NCBI GenBank assembly: GCA_946405135.1
Contig: CAMJGD010000003.1
Coordinates: 1 to 64,000 of the forward strand
From: an uncultured Clostridiaceae bacterium
GTDB taxonomy: Bacteria; Bacillota; Clostridia; Clostridiales; Clostridiaceae
Direction of reading: 5' to 3'
Length of the DNA: 64,000 nt
Shown here: in pieces, positions 60,521-64,000 of the stretch
Layout: each line of letters opens with the position of its first letter
How positions within the stretch are numbered: the first letter of the stretch is position 1
Program-made: the position numbers and the translations under genes
The notes under the pieces: generated by a model
What the model saw: only the letters and a program-made list of their open reading frames with translations
The model's database searches: none
Told to the model about the DNA's origin: nothing

Positions 60521-60709
60521 TTTCAGCTTAAAGCTATGCTATGAATTTTTACTTACAATTTTATGTTTCAGAGTTTACAGTTTTGCAAAATCTATGTTAT
60601 GGACACATATATCTATAAATGCTATAATATGAAATAGCAATTTAGCCAGATATAATTTTATCTTTAAGTTTTAGCAAAAGTAGAAGCAACGTATATCCAT
60701 TTTATTTAT

Positions 60710-60740
60710 ATAGCTATTTGCTGTAAGGCCGAATAGCTAT
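60710..60740. promoter_or_regulatory. Small hairpin upstream of the flippase
   Basis: ATAGCTATT (60710-60718) pairs with AATAGCTAT (60732-60740) around a 13-nt loop, about 40 bp before the flippase ribosome site. Function unclear. Confidence 0.3.
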
Positions 60741-60778
60741 TTATAATAACAAAATATAATGAAAAAGAGGTATTTTAA

Positions 60779-62080
60779 GTGGGAACTTACGGTAAAAATT
60801 TAAAATATAATTTTGTAGCACAGATAATAAAAATAGTAGCCAGCTTTATTGTAAGTGTAATTGTATCTAGAGTTTTAGGTCCTACAGGTAAGGGATATAT
60901 TGCCTTTCTTATACTTATCATAGACTTAATAGCCAATTATGGAAGTTTAGGCATAATTAATGCTACAAACTATTTTCAAAAGAGAGAAAATTACTCTGAA
61001 GAACATATATATGACATTAATAACAGCTACCTCATTGTAGTTTGGTTAATCATAAGCTTAGTTATTCTTGGACTTTATCAAACAAACATAATATTCACAG
61101 ACTATAGTCTACCCTTAATAATTTTAGCTTTATTTTATATTGTAGTAAATTTTCTAAAGCTGTCTTTAAATGCTTTCTATGTGGGAAATGAAAAGATAAA
61201 AGAGATAAACAACTTTTTACTTCTTTCCTCATTTATAAGCATAATACTTACTATTATAGCTTGGAGAACAAACTATTTAAATGTAAATACTTATTTTATA
61301 ATACTATTTACCGAATCCTTTTTTAATCTAGTATTTTTAATAGCTAAAACTCCTTATAAATTTAGATTTAAACTAGATTTTACATTGCTGAAAAGAGAAT
61401 TTTTATATGGGATAAATCCATTGCTTGCCAATTTATTCGTATATTTAAATTATAGATTAGATCAATATCTTATAAAAATAATGCATGGAAATTATGAATT
61501 AGGTATATATGTACTTGCAGTTTCCTTAGTGGAACTTGTACTTTTAATTCCTCAATCTGTAATGAACCCAATGACAGGAAAACTGTATAACTTACCAGTG
61601 GAATCTGAAGAGAGAAGAACTATTACAATAAAAACATTAAAATATGGTTTTTACATATGTCTTATTCTTTCTATTATAGGTATGGCTTGTATTCCTTTAA
61701 TACCCTTTGTGTATACAGCAAAATATAATGGAAGTAAGATATTATGTTTTATATTATTTATAAGTATATCCTTTGTGGGATTAGGTAAGATGGCAACACC
61801 TTATTTTTATTCTAGCGGCAATGTAAAGGTAATAACTTGGAGTGCATTTATCTCATTTCTTATAAATGCAGTACTTAACTTCATGCTTATACCTTCGCTT
61901 AAAGGAGTTGGAGCAGCGTTAGCATCTACCATATCTTATTTTGTATACGGCTTATTTTATGTGTTTTATTTTAGCAGATATGAAAACATTAAGCCAAAGG
62001 AGATATTGCTATTTAACAAAGGAGATATAGAGTATATTAAAAAGCATATATTAAAATCTAAAAAGGTATTTAGGAGATAG
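60779..62080 (+). CDS. Polysaccharide flippase (MOP superfamily)
   Basis: 433 residues with about 12 hydrophobic segments. The N-terminal GTYGKNLKYNFVAQIIKIVASF and SRVLGPTGKGYIAF, then YRLDQYLIKIMHG in the middle, are characteristic of Wzx-like exporters. The start is GTG at 60779 with AAAGAGG 8-9 bases upstream. It stops 2 bp before the ATP-grasp gene, so the two are translationally coupled. It probably exports a lipid-linked glycan or peptide-glycan made by the next genes. Confidence 0.85.
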   Translation: MGTYGKNLKYNFVAQIIKIVASFIVSVIVSRVLGPTGKGYIAFLILIIDLIANYGSLGIINATNYFQKRENYSEEHIYDINNSYLIVVWLIISLVILGLYQTNIIFTDYSLPLIILALFYIVVNFLKLSLNAFYVGNEKIKEINNFLLLSSFISIILTIIAWRTNYLNVNTYFIILFTESFFNLVFLIAKTPYKFRFKLDFTLLKREFLYGINPLLANLFVYLNYRLDQYLIKIMHGNYELGIYVLAVSLVELVLLIPQSVMNPMTGKLYNLPVESEERRTITIKTLKYGFYICLILSIIGMACIPLIPFVYTAKYNGSKILCFILFISISFVGLGKMATPYFYSSGNVKVITWSAFISFLINAVLNFMLIPSLKGVGAALASTISYFVYGLFYVFYFSRYENIKPKEILLFNKGDIEYIKKHILKSKKVFRR

Positions 62081-62082
62081 TT

Positions 62083-63135
62083 ATGAGATATTTTATTGAT
62101 TCAAACTATATAAATGCATGGAGTGTAAAAAAAGGATTAAATCTTCTGGGATTAGATGTAATATATACAGGAGATAAAAAGGAACTTCTGCCTTTAACTC
62201 AGCAAACTAAAATGGAAGATGGAGATACTCTTTTCTTTGCTGATGAGAGAGGTCTTATGAAGTTTTATGAAAAGAAAGAATATAAGTTTTTTCCAAGGGA
62301 TATGGATGAGAGTTTTATGGATGACAAGTTTAAGTTTGCACAGTTTTTGGAAACCATAGGGGAGATCCCTGTGCCCTACTGTACTCTTGAAGAATTTTCA
62401 GGAACTTATCCTATATATTTTAAGGCAAAGCATTCTTGGGTTGGAGATATGAAGCTTCCAAGAGGCTATATAGTAAAAGATGAAAAAGAAAAGCAGAAAG
62501 TAATAGATGAGGCAAAAAAATCAGGTTATGATATAAACTGTTTTTTCTATCAAAAGCTTTTAAAATCACCTTTTTGCAATAATATTTCTGTGTCTGGTTT
62601 TTATGATTATAGAAATGAAAAGAGAGATTTATTTGTAGTCACAAGAAAAGTGGCTGGAGATGATGTGAAGATATCCACAGGCTGTGTTATCGAAACCATA
62701 GAAGACCCTGAAAGACTCATGGAAAGAACGGAACATATTTTAAAAAATCTTAAGTACACAGGTCCTTTTGAGATGGAGTTTTTCTATGAAGAAGATGATG
62801 ACAAATATTATGTACTTGAGCTTAATCCAAGATTTTGGATGCAGCATGGTATCTTTATAGAGTCTTACGATAATGGAGTGATAAAGAGATATTTAGAGCT
62901 AGATAAAGAAGAGGATTGGATAGACTCAAAATCCCAGTATAAGCATATATTTTGGGTAGATGCGGTGGCTTACTATAGAGATCGTTTTTATAAGAATGAA
63001 AACAATATAAGTGTATATGATAAGGTGCTTAAAGAGCACAAAGATAAGGTACTGTTTTATCCAGACAAGTCTACAGCGTTAAAGTATCTTGTATCTAGCA
63101 AAATGAAGACTTTTAAAAAGAAGTTATTCAAATAA
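62083..63135 (+). CDS. ATP-grasp superfamily ligase-like protein
   Basis: 350 residues. The C-terminal half contains the ATP-grasp nucleotide and metal site: YFKAKHSW, FFYQKLLK, EMEFFY and ELNPRFWMQHG, with the Glu and Asn that bind Mg2+. ATP-grasp enzymes join a carboxylate to an amine or similar nucleophile, using ATP. Enzymes of this kind near flippases and deacetylases may add an amino acid to a surface sugar. AGGAGATAG overlaps the end of the flippase gene. Substrate and product unknown. The N-terminus (about 1-110) shows no motif I can name. Confidence 0.78.
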   Translation: MRYFIDSNYINAWSVKKGLNLLGLDVIYTGDKKELLPLTQQTKMEDGDTLFFADERGLMKFYEKKEYKFFPRDMDESFMDDKFKFAQFLETIGEIPVPYCTLEEFSGTYPIYFKAKHSWVGDMKLPRGYIVKDEKEKQKVIDEAKKSGYDINCFFYQKLLKSPFCNNISVSGFYDYRNEKRDLFVVTRKVAGDDVKISTGCVIETIEDPERLMERTEHILKNLKYTGPFEMEFFYEEDDDKYYVLELNPRFWMQHGIFIESYDNGVIKRYLELDKEEDWIDSKSQYKHIFWVDAVAYYRDRFYKNENNISVYDKVLKEHKDKVLFYPDKSTALKYLVSSKMKTFKKKLFK

Positions 63136-63152
63136 TATTTTTGGGTGATTAC

Positions 63153-64000
63153 ATGATAAACATATGTATACAGAATAAAACCTTCGAAAAAGAGATAAAA
63201 TACGTTTTCCATACTATGTTTTATATTTTAGGCGTAAGTCTAGCATATAAAGAGGTAGGAACTTTAAATTTTCAAGAAGAAGATATTAATATATTTTATG
63301 GAAGCAGAGAATTCTTAGAGGAAATAAAGAAAAAACCTATAAAAAAAGCTATACTAATGCAGCAATCTTCTAAGATATTTGGAGACAAATTTTTAAAACA
63401 GGAATCTATACCAGAGCAGGTTAGGACATACACCCTTAACCAAAGTATTAAGGATATAAAAAATATTCTATCTCTATGTTCTATGGAAGAAAATCTATGC
63501 ATAGAGGAAGAGAAAAACATTATATTTACTAATATAGATATGATATCTGATGCCTTTTTTATGCTTACTAGGTATGAAGAATTTGTCAAAACATCTGAAA
63601 GAGAAAAAGAAGTTCATAAGAGATTCTCTTATAAAGCTTCTCTTGCCTATAAAGGTGATTTTATACATAGAGCCATAGTAAATGAATATATAGAGGTACT
63701 ATGGAGCTTTTTAGAAACCTTAGATGGAAACTATAAAAGGAAAAATTGGTGGAAAGATAAGGACTTTGCCTTATTTATAAGCCATGATGTAGATGCAGTT
63801 ATAAAGTGCAAAGATAACTTTTTGAGAAGTACAGGTTCCATATTGATAAGAGAAAAGAATATACCTAAAGCTTTCAAAAATGTATCTACCTATATTAAAT
63901 CGAAAAAAGACTATACCAAAGATCCTTATTGGACTTTTGATTACATAATGAATTTAGAAGAAAGCTTAGGATTTCGTTCCTCCTTTTATTTTATGACAGG
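63153..64000 (+). CDS. Polysaccharide deacetylase-like protein, 5' part
   Basis: Open from ATG 63153 to the end of the window (282 codons, no stop). GGGTGAT is 5-6 bases before the ATG. The N-terminal 200 residues (INICIQNKTFEKEIKYVFHTM, FYGSREFLEEI) resemble a domain that precedes NodB-like deacetylases in surface-polysaccharide loci. FISHDVDAV (about residue 209) corresponds to the metal-site Asp motif of the deacetylase. It continues with GFRSSFYFMTG. It lies 17 bp after the ATP-grasp gene and is the third gene of that operon. The C-terminal half and catalytic His residues lie outside the window. Confidence 0.72.
   Translation, partial: MINICIQNKTFEKEIKYVFHTMFYILGVSLAYKEVGTLNFQEEDINIFYGSREFLEEIKKKPIKKAILMQQSSKIFGDKFLKQESIPEQVRTYTLNQSIKDIKNILSLCSMEENLCIEEEKNIIFTNIDMISDAFFMLTRYEEFVKTSEREKEVHKRFSYKASLAYKGDFIHRAIVNEYIEVLWSFLETLDGNYKRKNWWKDKDFALFISHDVDAVIKCKDNFLRSTGSILIREKNIPKAFKNVSTYIKSKKDYTKDPYWTFDYIMNLEESLGFRSSFYFMT

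Overview
The window looks like chromosomal DNA of a low-GC Gram-positive anaerobe, most likely a Clostridium sensu stricto relative. The evidence is the very AT-rich composition, strong AGGAGG-type ribosome sites with some TTG/GTG starts, a divergent monomeric [FeFe]-hydrogenase, a cohesin/dockerin pair, a LevR-controlled mannose-type PTS, an AbrB regulator and no aerobic respiratory genes. No rRNA, phage or CRISPR array is visible. Species cannot be fixed from the sequence alone.

Layout. 0-2.6 kb: the 3' end of tRNA-Phe, a peroxiredoxin, a parvulin-type prolyl isomerase and a membrane-anchored polysaccharide deacetylase. 2.8-12.7 kb: a surface-glycan block with an O-antigen ligase-like protein, two GT4 glycosyltransferases, a MurJ-like flippase, a second flippase and three paralogous LicD phosphotransferases. 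12.8-14.5 kb: an old IS1595-like element whose transposase appears to have lost a catalytic Asp. 14.6-17.5 kb: a HAD phosphatase, a PAP2-phosphatase remnant, the hydrogenase-like protein, a 40-residue membrane peptide not easily found by ORF length, and two tRNA-Pro genes. 17.7-23.9 kb: LevR-type activator followed by a sigma-54 promoter and PTS EIIA-EIIB-EIIC-EIID.

24-45.9 kb is mostly housekeeping and cell-wall functions: a FemAB-like transferase, two coiled-coil NlpC/P60 hydrolases, trmN6-like, rsmI, abrB, transaldolase-like, a DUF1836 regulator, a chemoreceptor, a VanX-like dipeptidase, a nuclease-helicase fusion, an aldose epimerase, a second deacetylase, a PAS-GGDEF-EAL protein and an LCP ligase. 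At 33.56-33.86 kb on the minus strand there is a HesB-like selenoprotein gene with an in-frame TGA at codon 34. A hairpin that meets the bacterial SECIS rules follows the TGA, and a perfect-consensus promoter and a CsoR/CstR-like palindrome lie upstream.

46.3-54.7 kb is a polysaccharide biosynthesis operon: a FlaA1/PglF-like dehydratase, WbpD/WbpA/WbpB-like enzymes for a 2,3-diamino-uronic acid sugar, a polymerase, a GT4 and a PglC-like initiating transferase. The expected aminotransferase is missing. 54.8-59.7 kb holds a divergent pair: a cohesin protein with five carbohydrate-binding-like repeats, and a secreted dockerin protein whose C-terminus resembles the VgrG3/chitosanase-fold wall hydrolases, followed by a small anchored protein. 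The window ends with a small sigma factor, a flippase, an ATP-grasp protein and a truncated deacetylase-like gene (60-64 kb).

Taken together, at least half of the window builds, exports, decorates or remodels cell-surface glycans. The most notable items are the HesB-like selenoprotein with its regulatory region and the cohesin-dockerin wall-hydrolase pair with its 813-bp internal duplication.
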